64,000 bases of DNA from Petroclostridium sp. X23 (GTDB taxonomy: Bacteria > Bacillota > Clostridia > SK-Y3): positions 1,925,051-1,989,050 of the forward strand of contig NZ_CP124862.1 in the NCBI RefSeq assembly GCF_030013905.1, read 5' to 3'. Of this stretch, positions 36,902 to 46,110 are shown one piece after another. Under the pieces are notes generated by a model. That model did not search any database. It was given only the letters and a program-made list of their open reading frames with translations, and had not been told where the DNA came from. A program made the position numbers and the translations under genes. Numbering within the stretch: the first letter of the stretch is position 1; each line of letters opens with the position of its first letter.

Positions 36902-37800
36902 TCCTGTTGATCCCTCCACGAATACTGCGGTTCATAACCAAGCACTCTCCGTGCCTTTTCGATGCCGTAAAGCGCAGCATTTGGATTTTCTACAAACACT
37001 GCCGGGTACTTCAGTATCGGAACATCCGGGAAATAACGCCTAATCAGCTCCAGAGACGGTACAGAGCATGCACATTCTTTTGCTCCAATATTGAATGGCT
37101 CAAATCCGAATCCGGGCTGTTCAGCGATATACTGGACCGACTTTGCAAATGCCTGTGCAACATCGTATACATGTACATACTGCCACATAAAATCCCGCAT
37201 GGTCATATTGCCAACGAAAACATGCTCAGGATTGTGAATATTGTCGTAAAGTTTCTTCCAGTTTTCAGTTCCGGGATTCATTACAGTTGCAATGCGCAAA
37301 GCAATGCAATCCATATTATAAAGACGGCTATATGCCTGCAAAAAATTTTCCCCTATAATTTTCATGCTGCCGTAGTTACGGTCAGGAATCCGGGGTATTT
37401 CCTCATCTACCGGAAAATACGCCGGATTAAAAGGCAAGGAAGGGCGGAGCAGAGCATATGTTGAAACGGTACTGGCAAACACAAAACCCTTTACACCGTT
37501 CTTGGCGGCCGAGTCAATCACATTAAATACACCTTCAACATTGCTCTTGAAGAGTTCTTGAGACTTGCCATTCTCTACAGGAATCGCCGCAAGGTGAATG
37601 ACATAATCTACACCGGAAGTAGCCGCGAGCATCTCGTCATAATTGATGATATCGCCCTTTACATATTCAACTTCCGAAATCGCACCCGTAATCATGTCTG
37701 CAACCCTGACCTGCATACCCAGAGACATTAGCTTTGCGGTTACACGGCGGCCAATTCGTCCGCAGCCGCCTGTAATCAATACTTTTTTTATCCTATCCAT
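36898..37800 (-). CDS. NAD-dependent epimerase/dehydratase (extended SDR)
   Basis: 300 residues with the Rossmann GGCGRIGRR (about 11-19), DYVIHLAA, FASTVSTYALL and the catalytic YGSMK (Tyr-x3-Lys, about 141). This is an extended short-chain dehydrogenase close to UDP-glucose 4-epimerase or uronate dehydrogenase types. It overlaps the MFS gene by four bases and follows the Tm-1-like gene by three. The true substrate need not be a nucleotide sugar. A sugar-acid or hydroxyacid oxidation would fit the operon. Confidence 0.9.
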   Translation of the reverse strand: MDRIKKVLITGGCGRIGRRVTAKLMSLGMQVRVADMITGAISEVEYVKGDIINYDEMLAATSGVDYVIHLAAIPVENGKSQELFKSNVEGVFNVIDSAAKNGVKGFVFASTVSTYALLRPSLPFNPAYFPVDEEIPRIPDRNYGSMKIIGENFLQAYSRLYNMDCIALRIATVMNPGTENWKKLYDNIHNPEHVFVGNMTMRDFMWQYVHVYDVAQAFAKSVQYIAEQPGFGFEPFNIGAKECACSVPSLELIRRYFPDVPILKYPAVFVENPNAALYGIEKARRVLGYEPQYSWRDQQE

Positions 37801-37803
37801 CTT

Positions 37804-39009
37804 TTATTCTCCTTTCAGAAGCTTCACAAGCACCTCAACTACTGCAACTGCGAAAGATTCATCATTGATATTGGCATTGACCCTGACGATGGGTATATCG
37901 GGTGCATTCTCTGTCATACCTTCTATAAAAGCCTTCCTGGCTTCAGGCTGATAGAAGGCTTTGCCCTCACAATCCCACATGGAGAAACCATCCATAGGAA
38001 TGATTACCATTGCAGGTCCTTTTGCCTCGCTTAGCTGCTTTCCAAGAACCGCGCCAAGACGCCTCTGTTCATCAATCGTGGTCCTAATAAGAGTCGTAGT
38101 GGGAGAATGTATAACATAAGGACGGTCCTTAAGTTCTTCAGGCCTCATCTCAGCAGGAGTAAAGTGTAAAATCATATCCATTGCGCCGGCTGATGTCATA
38201 AGAGGTATGCCAGCCTCCCGGACGACCTTTAGCCTATCAAAGTTATCCTCACCCACAGGATAGACCATGTTCTCCGTTATCTCATTGGGCGTAATGTCGA
38301 GCATTGCTTCAACAAGACCGGATTCTACCATACTCTTGACTACGGACGTACGCCTGTGAAGCACGATAACTTCTTTGCCAATATCCAGTAATTTTTGTCT
38401 AATTTTCATAACACCGGGGGTTGTAACACCCAGACAGGTTATAACAATGCTTTTCCTGTGGGTATCAACTGCAGGCTTGATGCGCACCATACCTGTAATC
38501 ACACCTGCAGCGTGCTGAATATAGGTTCGGGTAATGCTATTCAAGCCAACAAGGTCTACCATGGTTCGGACGATGACCATATCTGTGAATTGGAAAAGCG
38601 GGTTAGTATTGGTAAGAGTAGTAACAAGCACCTTCGGCACACCGAATGGTAAAGACTTCATGATGGTATTACCGATACTGGTACCGGAGCCTCCTCCCAT
38701 CGCGATAATACCGTCAAATTCGCCTCTGGCGTAGAGCTCGCGAGTAATCAATGTGCCCCCTTCGATAACCGCATTGATGGCTTCTCCGCGTTTATTTCCG
38801 GAACGCAATTCATCCAAAGAGCAACCCGACTTTTCGACCACCTCTTCCCTCTTAATATCACCCTCAAACAACGGAGTACCCATAATGCCAAGATCCATGA
38901 CGATGCAGTCGCATCCCCGTCTGATGATCTCATTCCGCAAAAATGCGAATTCTTCGCCTTTTGTGTCGAGCGTTCCAATAACCAAAACACGTGGTTTACT
39001 TTTTTCCAC
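37804..39009 (-). CDS. Tm-1-like ATP-binding protein (UPF0261)
   Basis: 401 residues with the family start VLVIGTLDTKGEEFAFLRN, the glycine motif IIAMGGGSGTSIGNTIM (about 100), SAGAMDMI, and the C-terminal VIIPMDGFSMWD. This family corresponds to the N-terminal half of the tomato resistance protein Tm-1, where ATP binding is known but the metabolic role is not. The GTG start overlaps nothing but uses GAGGAGG inside the end of the upstream TIM-barrel gene. In Tm-1 the C-terminal half is a PEP-hydrolase-like barrel; here two such barrels are separate upstream genes. Confidence 0.93.
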   Translation of the reverse strand: MEKSKPRVLVIGTLDTKGEEFAFLRNEIIRRGCDCIVMDLGIMGTPLFEGDIKREEVVEKSGCSLDELRSGNKRGEAINAVIEGGTLITRELYARGEFDGIIAMGGGSGTSIGNTIMKSLPFGVPKVLVTTLTNTNPLFQFTDMVIVRTMVDLVGLNSITRTYIQHAAGVITGMVRIKPAVDTHRKSIVITCLGVTTPGVMKIRQKLLDIGKEVIVLHRRTSVVKSMVESGLVEAMLDITPNEITENMVYPVGEDNFDRLKVVREAGIPLMTSAGAMDMILHFTPAEMRPEELKDRPYVIHSPTTTLIRTTIDEQRRLGAVLGKQLSEAKGPAMVIIPMDGFSMWDCEGKAFYQPEARKAFIEGMTENAPDIPIVRVNANINDESFAVAVVEVLVKLLKGE

Positions 39010-39010
39010 T

Positions 39011-39838
39011 TTACATCCTCCTCAATGGAACACTTTTGAATGCCTTTACCGCACCCATAACGGCATTTTCAACCGGCGTCCTTTCAACACTCGAAGCACC
39101 TATATATCCCTGTGCATCGGTATAGCGGTAGATATCCAGCACCGATTCAGGATCCTTGAAGGGGCCGCCGTGAGCAAGGCACAAAACATCAGGGTTTACC
39201 GACTTAGCCGTTGCAATCAACGAATTTATGATCTTTACACAATCTTCCACGGACTTATGAGGAATTGCTGTAAGACCACCACCAGTACCTCCCACATGCG
39301 GAATGATACAATGGGAGCCTGCCTTAGTCATGGCGACAGTCTCTTCTTTCGTCCAGGTATAAGCCATGCAGTACATGCCCATATCCTTTGCCATCTCGGT
39401 AAGCAGGATTTCCCTGTCAAACCCATGGCCAATCGCAGTACGAATTTTGACATATTCGCCGCCATAGATGCCGATCATAGGATTATGAATGATCCCGGAT
39501 ACACCAACCGCCTGAAACTTCTTAAGCAGCTTATGCAAATCCCAGTTGAATATGTCGTTTGCATCCACGCCGACAATAATAGGAGTATCATCAACAACCG
39601 CCCATAATTCTTCATGCATATTATAAGTTACCGTATTCGCATCGCCAATCAGGCGGGTACCCTGCCCCATCACGCGGCTTCTACCCGTACTGTACAGAAC
39701 AATAAAGTCTGCACCGCCTGCTTCAGATGCCTTACCAACAAGTCCGGAGCTTGCACTCACACCAATGACGGGGTGTCTGCTTTGAATCGTATTCCGAACA
39801 CGTGTATTGATTTCTTCCACACTAAAAGTACGTCCCAT
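39011..39838 (-). CDS. Phosphoenolpyruvate-hydrolase-family TIM-barrel protein (copy 1)
   Basis: 275 residues matching the PEP_hydrolase/TIM-barrel signal-transduction family: GVSASSGLVGKASEAGGADFIVLYSTGRSRVMG near the N-terminus, VVDDTPIIVGVDANDIF, VSGIIHNPMIGIYGG and HVGGTGGGLTA. The reaction in bacteria is not established. It is adjacent to the Tm-1-like gene and to a second copy. AGGAGGG precedes the ATG at 39838. The two proteins probably act as a pair or complex with the ATP-binding partner. Confidence 0.9.
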   Translation of the reverse strand: MGRTFSVEEINTRVRNTIQSRHPVIGVSASSGLVGKASEAGGADFIVLYSTGRSRVMGQGTRLIGDANTVTYNMHEELWAVVDDTPIIVGVDANDIFNWDLHKLLKKFQAVGVSGIIHNPMIGIYGGEYVKIRTAIGHGFDREILLTEMAKDMGMYCMAYTWTKEETVAMTKAGSHCIIPHVGGTGGGLTAIPHKSVEDCVKIINSLIATAKSVNPDVLCLAHGGPFKDPESVLDIYRYTDAQGYIGASSVERTPVENAVMGAVKAFKSVPLRRM

Positions 39839-39902
39839 TATGTTCCCTCCTATATTCCTTATTTATATTTAAATATGTGAAAAACTCTGTCTATCCAAAC
39901 AA

Positions 39903-40742
39903 TCATTTTATCCGAAGCTCTTCAAATACGGGGGCCTTATACTCTTCAACAATCTTCTTGACACCGATTTCTATGGGAATTCTGTCAATTGCGGAACAGC
40001 CATAAAAGCCATCCGCCTTGGACTTTTCATAAAGAACCGCAGTAGCTTCGGGGCAATTAAACGGCCCTCCATGCCCAAGACATAGGACATCCGGCCTTTT
40101 TTCCTTAGCAGCATCAATAATGGGATTGATCTTAGCAAGCGCCTCTTCATATGACCGGTAGGGATAACCCCCCATTCCGCCATACGTATCACCGCAGGTT
40201 GCGATAATCATATCTGCCCCAACCTCAATCATTGAGCAGGCATCAGCGGGATAGTAAACGATCGCAGCAGTAAACAGCCCTTTTGCATGAGCGGTGTTAA
40301 TAAGGTTTACTTCTTGATTAAATCCATGCTTCGTCTTTGTCGCACGCGTTCTGAACGCATCCCCATACCTCTGTACCGGTGGGAAGTTCGCGATACCGGA
40401 TACACCGGCTGCAATAAACCTATCAATCAAACGGTTGTGATCAAGACTCTCAATATCGTTAGGATCAAGACCTGCAATAAGCGGAACGTTATGTACAACC
40501 TGCCAGAAGGTTTCGTGCATTTTCATAGATCTGTCACCATGGAAGTCTTCGATTACTCTAGTCGGGAACCCCATGCTCCTGCTGATCCCCATGGTGGAAT
40601 AGATGATTAGATCTGCTCCGCCAAGGGCGGAGCATTTAGCAGCGATGCCGTTGCAAGGTCCCGCAGCAATAATAGGAAAATTGCTTCTAACCGTCGCTTT
40701 CAAACGTTCAATAATTTCGAGACGAGAAAATACTTTACCCAT
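39903..40742 (-). CDS. Phosphoenolpyruvate-hydrolase-family TIM-barrel protein (copy 2)
   Basis: 279 residues from ATG 40742 (CTAGGAGGAG upstream; the longer frame to 40808 is unlikely). It is a paralogue of the gene at 39011: IIAAGPCNGIAAKCSALGGADLIIYSTMGISRSMG, VVHNVPLIAGLDPNDI, VSGIANFPP, YGGMGGYPYRS and VLCLGHGGPFNCPEA. It is the first gene after the IS110-family element in the direction of transcription, so its expression may depend on read-through or on a promoter in 40743-40850. Confidence 0.9.
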   Translation of the reverse strand: MGKVFSRLEIIERLKATVRSNFPIIAAGPCNGIAAKCSALGGADLIIYSTMGISRSMGFPTRVIEDFHGDRSMKMHETFWQVVHNVPLIAGLDPNDIESLDHNRLIDRFIAAGVSGIANFPPVQRYGDAFRTRATKTKHGFNQEVNLINTAHAKGLFTAAIVYYPADACSMIEVGADMIIATCGDTYGGMGGYPYRSYEEALAKINPIIDAAKEKRPDVLCLGHGGPFNCPEATAVLYEKSKADGFYGCSAIDRIPIEIGVKKIVEEYKAPVFEELRIK

Positions 40743-40894
40743 AAATACTCCTCCTAGTACAATATAGTTGTAATCAATCAGCAACACTTTAGTTGCTGGA
40801 ATTACCAAATCTTAATACTTAACATAACTTTGAACATATCGTATCTAAACCTTAAGCAAATCAATAGGCTTCTCACCTTAGCCTACTGCCAGTA

Positions 40895-41156
40895 TTTGGC
40901 TGGCCTGTACCTTGACAATCATGTATAATGCTTTTCGGACTCGGAGGGTTGATGGAATTCCTCCTGGGACGGCTCCTCATGGAGACGACTACCCGTAATT
41001 AAGACTGTCTATCCATTCCGGTAAGTTTACATGATTTGGCTGGTTGAGGCCGGCTTTTTAGCTGGTTCCTCGTGTCACATGCTAGGTTGCATACTTACAG
41101 GAGTAGGAATGGATGCTCCATTGTCCACAATACAAAAAAATGAAGGAGGCTTTTTT
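40895..41156 (+). ncRNA. Candidate bridge RNA region of the IS110-family element
   Basis: The 5' non-coding end of the element has successive short stems (GGAGG...CCTCC around 40945-40970, CTCC-TCAT-GGAG, GCCGGC, CATGCTAGGTTGCAT). IS110 elements such as IS621 encode a bridge RNA in this position that guides recombination. No structure or target match was computed, so this is a location-based inference. Confidence 0.35.
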
Positions 41157-42446
41157 ATGAACCAGGTTCCTGTTACCGGGATCGATGTGGGTAAGCGGTT
41201 CTCAGAGATGGCAATTCTCTCACCTTCAAATCAGGTGTATGCCCGCATCCGGATTAACCATGATGCCTATTCCAACTTTGACAGAGCCTTTGAGCTCCTT
41301 AGAAAAGCAGAAAAGGAGTTTGAAGCAAAGCCTGTCGTCATCATGGAATCCACCGGCCATTACCACAAAATCCTTTTCCAAACCCTCACGAAGAATGGAT
41401 ATGAGGTTTGCGTCATAAACCCCATCCAATCTGATTCTATCAAAAATATTCGGGTTAGGAAAGTAAAAAATGATAAAGTGGATGCTAAGAGGATTGCCTT
41501 ACTGTACCGTTTCGGACAGCTTAAAACCACCAATATTCCTCACGAAGACATAGATTGCCTAAGAAGCCTTTGCCGCCACTACTACAAGCTTTCTGACCAG
41601 CTTACTGCCTATAAGAACAGGCTCTTGGGTATTGTTGACCAGCTTTTCTTAAGCTTTACCGAAGTCTTCAAGGATGTTTCCTCCTGCACTGCACTAGCGA
41701 TTCTTGAAAAATATCCTACACCTGAGGATATCCTCAAAGCCGATAGACAGAAATTGATTTCTCTTATACAAAAGACCGCCAGGAAAAACATTAAATGGGC
41801 TACAGGTAAATACGAATCACTTTGTTCCAAGGCCAGCAACTTCAAGCCTTTGAGCATTAATTCCATTGCCAATGCTGCAATGCTTAAAGCCAATATTGTC
41901 ATGATTAAAACCTTGATGCAATCTCTGGATGCAGCCGTTGAAGCTATCCACGAGCTTTTGGACAAGGATGCTTCAAAGGATATGCCGGTTCTATCTTTGA
42001 CGATCGAACTACTGTGCTCCATCCCCGGTATCGGACTACTGACTGCAGCTACTATTATAGCTGAAATCGGAGATTTTAGTGCTTTCTCCAAGCCGGACAA
42101 GCTGGTTGCTTACTTCGGTGTAGACCCCTCTGTTACTCAATCAGGTCAATTTGAAGGTACTGAAAACAAGATGTCCAAACGGGGTCCTAGATTGCTTAGA
42201 CGAGTAGTTTTCACGACCGCTCTGGCTAATGTACGTAAGAAACGTAATGGCCAGGAACACAATCCGGTATTGTATGAATACTACCGAAAAAAATGCCTAA
42301 GTAAGCCTAAAAAAGTAGCACTAGGTGCAGTAATGCATAAGCTGGTTTCAATCATCTTTGCTGTTCTCAGAGATAGAAAACCATTTGTTTTAAGAATGCC
42401 TGAAGAACATGCAAAAATGCTTATAGCAAAGAATTCAGCGGCTTAA
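41157..42446 (+). CDS. IS110-family transposase/recombinase
   Basis: 429 residues from ATG 41157 (AAGGAGG upstream; the earlier in-frame start at 41031 lies in non-coding DNA). The N-terminal DEDD RuvC-like domain shows Asp in TGIDVGKRF, Glu in IMESTGHYH and Asp in NDKVDAKRIA. The C-terminal Transposase_20 domain has CSIPGIGLLTAATIIAEIGD, DKLVAYFGVDPSVTQSG and KRGPRLLRRVVF with the expected Ser. The frame is intact, so it may be active. Confidence 0.94.
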   Translation: MNQVPVTGIDVGKRFSEMAILSPSNQVYARIRINHDAYSNFDRAFELLRKAEKEFEAKPVVIMESTGHYHKILFQTLTKNGYEVCVINPIQSDSIKNIRVRKVKNDKVDAKRIALLYRFGQLKTTNIPHEDIDCLRSLCRHYYKLSDQLTAYKNRLLGIVDQLFLSFTEVFKDVSSCTALAILEKYPTPEDILKADRQKLISLIQKTARKNIKWATGKYESLCSKASNFKPLSINSIANAAMLKANIVMIKTLMQSLDAAVEAIHELLDKDASKDMPVLSLTIELLCSIPGIGLLTAATIIAEIGDFSAFSKPDKLVAYFGVDPSVTQSGQFEGTENKMSKRGPRLLRRVVFTTALANVRKKRNGQEHNPVLYEYYRKKCLSKPKKVALGAVMHKLVSIIFAVLRDRKPFVLRMPEEHAKMLIAKNSAA

Positions 42447-42627
42447 TACATACATGCTCAATGTTTAGTTTTCAATGTCCAGAGACCGGCTATTTTATGT
42501 TTACCAAAAGTAGGTGGTTTTGTTGTCATGCCTATATTCAAGGCACTTGCTTTAAAATATTTTTAAAGAAAATTTCTTAAAACCTATTGACAACAATTAG
42601 CTGGTCTTTATTTAAACCAAAGTATTA

Positions 42628-43344
42628 TTACAAGCCTAAATATGCACAACGAACATGATCATCATTGAGCAAATCAGCGCTTAAACCCTCCTTGGTCATT
42701 ATGCCGTTTTCAATAACACAGGCGCGCTCTGCTACGCGCAAGCATTGTTGAATATGTTGCTCAACCAAAATGATTGTAACACCTTCCCTGTTGATCTTGC
42801 GGACAGCTTCAAATACCTCACTTGTGATTTTTGGAGCAAGCCCCCACGATGGTTCATCAAGAATCAATAGTTTCGGACAACTCATAAGTCCACGTCCGAT
42901 AGCCACCATTTGCTGTTCACCGCCGGACAGCGTCCCGGCAAACTGTTTCTTTCTTTCCGCAAGCCTTGGAAAAATCTCACATACGAATTCGAGAGATTCT
43001 TTTAGCTTAGCTCTGGCACCCGGAAGCGTTGCGCCCATTTGAAGGTTTTCAAGCACCGTAAGGCTGCTGAAAATAAGACGTCCTTCAGGAATCTGAACAA
43101 GTCCTCTCTCTACACGCTCGTTTGGCTTAAGTGCATCAATCCTTTCGCCGTTGAATGTCACTGCACCGCTTCTTCCTGGAACAACACCGCAAATAGCATT
43201 GATAATTGAACTTTTACCCGCACCGTTTGAGCCGATGAAGGCCATGATTTCACCTTCCTGAACGGATAAGTTCACATCGTGCACAACATTAAGAGGTCCA
43301 TAACTAACAGATAGGTTTTTGATATCTAATATTACTTTAACCAT
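42628..43344 (-). CDS. livF: Branched-chain amino acid-type ABC transporter ATPase (LivF)
   Basis: 238 residues with Walker A GSNGAGKSS, LVQIPEGRLIFSSLTVLENL (LivF-specific region), signature LSGGEQQMVAIGRGL and Walker B LLILDEPSWGLAP. It overlaps the end of the LivM-LivG fusion gene by eight bases (ATGGTTAA). It energises uptake together with the ATPase half of the fusion. The substrate is probably an amino acid or amide-like compound degraded by the enzymes in the same cluster. Confidence 0.95.
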   Translation of the reverse strand: MVKVILDIKNLSVSYGPLNVVHDVNLSVQEGEIMAFIGSNGAGKSSIINAICGVVPGRSGAVTFNGERIDALKPNERVERGLVQIPEGRLIFSSLTVLENLQMGATLPGARAKLKESLEFVCEIFPRLAERKKQFAGTLSGGEQQMVAIGRGLMSCPKLLILDEPSWGLAPKITSEVFEAVRKINREGVTIILVEQHIQQCLRVAERACVIENGIMTKEGLSADLLNDDHVRCAYLGL

Positions 43345-45139
43345 TATACTTTTCCCCCAGATATACTTCTATTACCTTCTCATTGGACGTTACTTCCTTT
43401 GGTGTACCCTCACTGATCTTCACACCATGGTCAAGAACGATAATCCGCTCACATAGCTTCATGACGGCGTGCATCACATGTTCAATGATGATTATCGTGA
43501 TACCGCGCTTGGCAATACCACGCACAATCTCAATAAGATCGTTCACCTCATTCTCAGTAAGACCGGCCATAGGTTCGTCAAGCATCAGGATCTTAGGATT
43601 CATTGCGAGCGTACGCGCCATATCAAGGCGCTTCTGCTCCGCAACTGTCAAGCCGTCCGGCAATCTGTTTGCATAAACCTCAAGACCAACAATTTTTAGG
43701 ATCTCATTCGTAATTTCTTTCGCCTTCTCAATGTTGGGTTGATTTTTAACCGCACCTATCATCACGTTATCGGCAATGGTCATTCTGGTGAAGGGACGAA
43801 CCGACTGGAAAGTCCGTGTAAGCCCCATGCCTGCGAGTTGATGCGGACGAATATTCTTACTAAGAACCTTTTTGCTATATTTGATAGTTCCGCTATCGGC
43901 CTTAACATATCCGGTAATCGCATTAAATAGCGTCGTTTTTCCGGCGCCGTTCGGACCAATAATACCGAAAATCTGTCCCGGCATAACATCGAAGCTGACA
44001 TCGTTAACCGCTTTAAGACCGCCAAATTGCATACATACGTTACGGATTTCAAGTATAGGCTTCCCACTCTTTTCACCTAAATCATGCCCGATATGCTTCG
44101 CATGTTCCAATTCTGCTTTGGTTCTGAGCGCATTGTAGGCGAAAGTCTGTATTTCTTCTTTCTTATTGTTGAGCTTGTAAAGCAGCTTGTTGAATAACGG
44201 CCACAAGCCTCCAGGACAAAACCAAACAATGACAATTAGGATGCATCCATAGATTACAATATCCAATCCGCTGGTAGCACCGCCGCCAAAGACGGAACGA
44301 AGCAGCGCATCAATAGGAACAAGCAAAATAGCACCGAGTACAGGTCCGAACATGGTTCCGATACCGCCGAGATTAGCCATAATGGTCATATCCATGCTAA
44401 GCTGCGGGTCAAACATGCCGATAGGGTCAACATATAGGATATAGTGCGCGTAGAATGAGCCGCCCATCGCCACCATAAACGTACTAATTGCCATTATTTT
44501 CAGCTTTGCAGCGAGGGTATTTACACCAAGGCTCGCAGCTGCGTCATGATCGTCACGAAGCGCAAACAGCTGGTAACCGAGCTTTGATTTGTATACACGC
44601 CAGGCTACACACAGCACAAGAGCAAGCATCCCATATGCAATATATACATAAGGCACCTTATCCTCAAAGGTCTGATAGGCAAAACCCATTTTATGGATGG
44701 GTATGCTGGTACCCATGCTTCCGCCGGTCAGTCCTCGGAAGTAAATTGCCAATAACGAAGCAACTTTTATCAGTGCATTGGTCGAAATAGCAAAGAACGC
44801 ATTTCTAAGGCGAAAAAGAGGCAACCCTATAATGACGCTGAGTGCACTGACCATAGTGCCGGAAGCTATCATTGCCATCCATGGGTTTATATTAAGCCGG
44901 GTAAACAGAATGGTTCCGCAATATGCTCCAATACCGAGATACATGGCGTGTCCAAGGGAAATTTGTCCGGAGTATCCTGAAAGAATGTTCCAGCTGGTTG
45001 CCATATATGCTTTAAATGCAATAAGAAACAAAATATGCATGAAGTAACCACTGCTGCCAAATACGATAGGGCAAAGAAGCACGATGATAATAACAATAAT
45101 ACTGAGAATCTTGATTTTGATGTTTTCTTTATTTTTCAT
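43337..45139 (-). CDS. LivM-LivG fusion: ABC permease joined to ATPase
   Basis: 600 residues. The first 330 form a LivM permease with about nine hydrophobic segments and the SGQISLGHAMYLGIGAYCG and MANLGGIGTMFGPVLGA blocks. A charged linker (about 330-360) leads to a LivG ATPase with Walker A GPNGAGKTT (about 393), GLTRTFQSVRPF, signature LTVAEQKRLDMARTL and Walker B ILMLDEPMAGLT. Fusions of this kind occur in the family. GGGAGG precedes the ATG, four bases after livH ends. Confidence 0.95.
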   Translation of the reverse strand: MKNKENIKIKILSIIVIIIVLLCPIVFGSSGYFMHILFLIAFKAYMATSWNILSGYSGQISLGHAMYLGIGAYCGTILFTRLNINPWMAMIASGTMVSALSVIIGLPLFRLRNAFFAISTNALIKVASLLAIYFRGLTGGSMGTSIPIHKMGFAYQTFEDKVPYVYIAYGMLALVLCVAWRVYKSKLGYQLFALRDDHDAAASLGVNTLAAKLKIMAISTFMVAMGGSFYAHYILYVDPIGMFDPQLSMDMTIMANLGGIGTMFGPVLGAILLVPIDALLRSVFGGGATSGLDIVIYGCILIVIVWFCPGGLWPLFNKLLYKLNNKKEEIQTFAYNALRTKAELEHAKHIGHDLGEKSGKPILEIRNVCMQFGGLKAVNDVSFDVMPGQIFGIIGPNGAGKTTLFNAITGYVKADSGTIKYSKKVLSKNIRPHQLAGMGLTRTFQSVRPFTRMTIADNVMIGAVKNQPNIEKAKEITNEILKIVGLEVYANRLPDGLTVAEQKRLDMARTLAMNPKILMLDEPMAGLTENEVNDLIEIVRGIAKRGITIIIIEHVMHAVMKLCERIIVLDHGVKISEGTPKEVTSNEKVIEVYLGEKYNG

Positions 45140-45143
45140 GCAA

Positions 45144-46028
45144 TTACCTCCCTATACGAATAGTCTTGCGGCCAAACAAGCCTTGTGGTTTTACTACAAG
45201 CACAAAGAAAAACAAAAGAAAATACGCAACTTCTTTAAGCTGAACAGCACCAAAATAACCTACAAAGGATTCTATAAGCCCTATTACTAGGCCGGCAATC
45301 AGAGAACCGGGGAGGCTGCTATGTCCGCCAAGTACTACTGCAATAAACGCAATCGATTTCCATGTCCCGCCAACTGCAGGCGCAGTATTATAAGAGGTTG
45401 CGAGCACGGCACCTGCTGCACCAATACATGCAAATGCAAGTGCGATTGCAATACGGTACATTAGGTCTACATTCAAACCAACCAGAAGTGCGCCACGCTG
45501 CTGGTCTATAACAGCTCGAATACCTTTTCCTTTGAAGGAGTACTGCAGGAATGTAAATAAAATAACCATCAGAAAGACTGCAATGATGAAACCAAGCAAG
45601 TCAGACATATTAATGTTAAGCTGGCCAATGCGGATAACAGATCTAATTGCAGTCATTGGAATGTATCTAGGGTCGGTGGAAAAGAAAAACTGACACAGAT
45701 TTTGCAAAACCATTGAAACACCGGCCGTTGTAAATATTTGAACAAATCCGCTTTTTTTAGTCAGGTGCTTGAACATAATCCCATACATCAGCAACCCGAA
45801 AATGAAAAAAATCGGAATAATGAAAATCGTGCTGACAAATGGATGGATATTGTAAAGCATATACATAAAATAAGCTGAATACATACCCAGTACAACAAAT
45901 TCGCCATGGGCAAAGTTCAAAACTCTAGCAACTCCGTATGTTATGGTAAGTCCGATAGCAAGGAGACCATAAACGCCTCCTCTCAATATACCATTTATCA
46001 ATAGTTGGAATATTGTCATAATTGACAT
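45144..46028 (-). CDS. livH: Branched-chain amino acid-type ABC transporter permease (LivH)
   Basis: 294 residues, about eight membrane helices, with the LivH blocks LINGILRGGVYGLLAIGLTITYGVARVLNFAHGEF and FIAVVLGGHSSLPGSLIAGLVIGLIES. It pairs with the LivM half of the fusion to form the membrane channel. GGAGGATG precedes the start. It follows the binding-protein gene after an 82-base gap that could hold a stabilising structure. Confidence 0.95.
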   Translation of the reverse strand: MSIMTIFQLLINGILRGGVYGLLAIGLTITYGVARVLNFAHGEFVVLGMYSAYFMYMLYNIHPFVSTIFIIPIFFIFGLLMYGIMFKHLTKKSGFVQIFTTAGVSMVLQNLCQFFFSTDPRYIPMTAIRSVIRIGQLNINMSDLLGFIIAVFLMVILFTFLQYSFKGKGIRAVIDQQRGALLVGLNVDLMYRIAIALAFACIGAAGAVLATSYNTAPAVGGTWKSIAFIAVVLGGHSSLPGSLIAGLVIGLIESFVGYFGAVQLKEVAYFLLFFFVLVVKPQGLFGRKTIRIGR

Positions 46029-46110
46029 TTTTCAGCATCCTCCATCCTGATAAATACCGGCCTGGCAAAACCAGGCCAGTAGCATAAATTTGTTGATTCC
46101 ACAATTGTCC

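Larger units (their letters stand above)
40850..42600 (+). mobile_element. IS110-family insertion element (ends not resolved)
   Basis: An IS110 transposase gene with about 300 bases of structured non-coding DNA in front fills the gap between livF and the TIM-barrel gene, opposite to the operon. This family usually lacks terminal inverted repeats and target duplications, and I could not fix its ends. The limits given are estimates. It separates the transport half from the enzyme half of the operon. Confidence 0.6.

Noticed and set aside
38753..39607. 284-codon plus-strand frame across the Tm-1-like and PEP-hydrolase genes
   Set aside because: It spans the junction of two strongly supported minus-strand genes and has no domain of its own.
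40911..40929. TTGACA and TATAAT near the left end of the IS110 element as a promoter
   Set aside because: Only six bases separate them, too few for a functional pair as they stand.
41031..41156. Longer start of the IS110 transposase
   Set aside because: The region is hairpin-rich non-coding DNA. The ATG at 41157 has AAGGAGG and gives the usual GIDVGK start.
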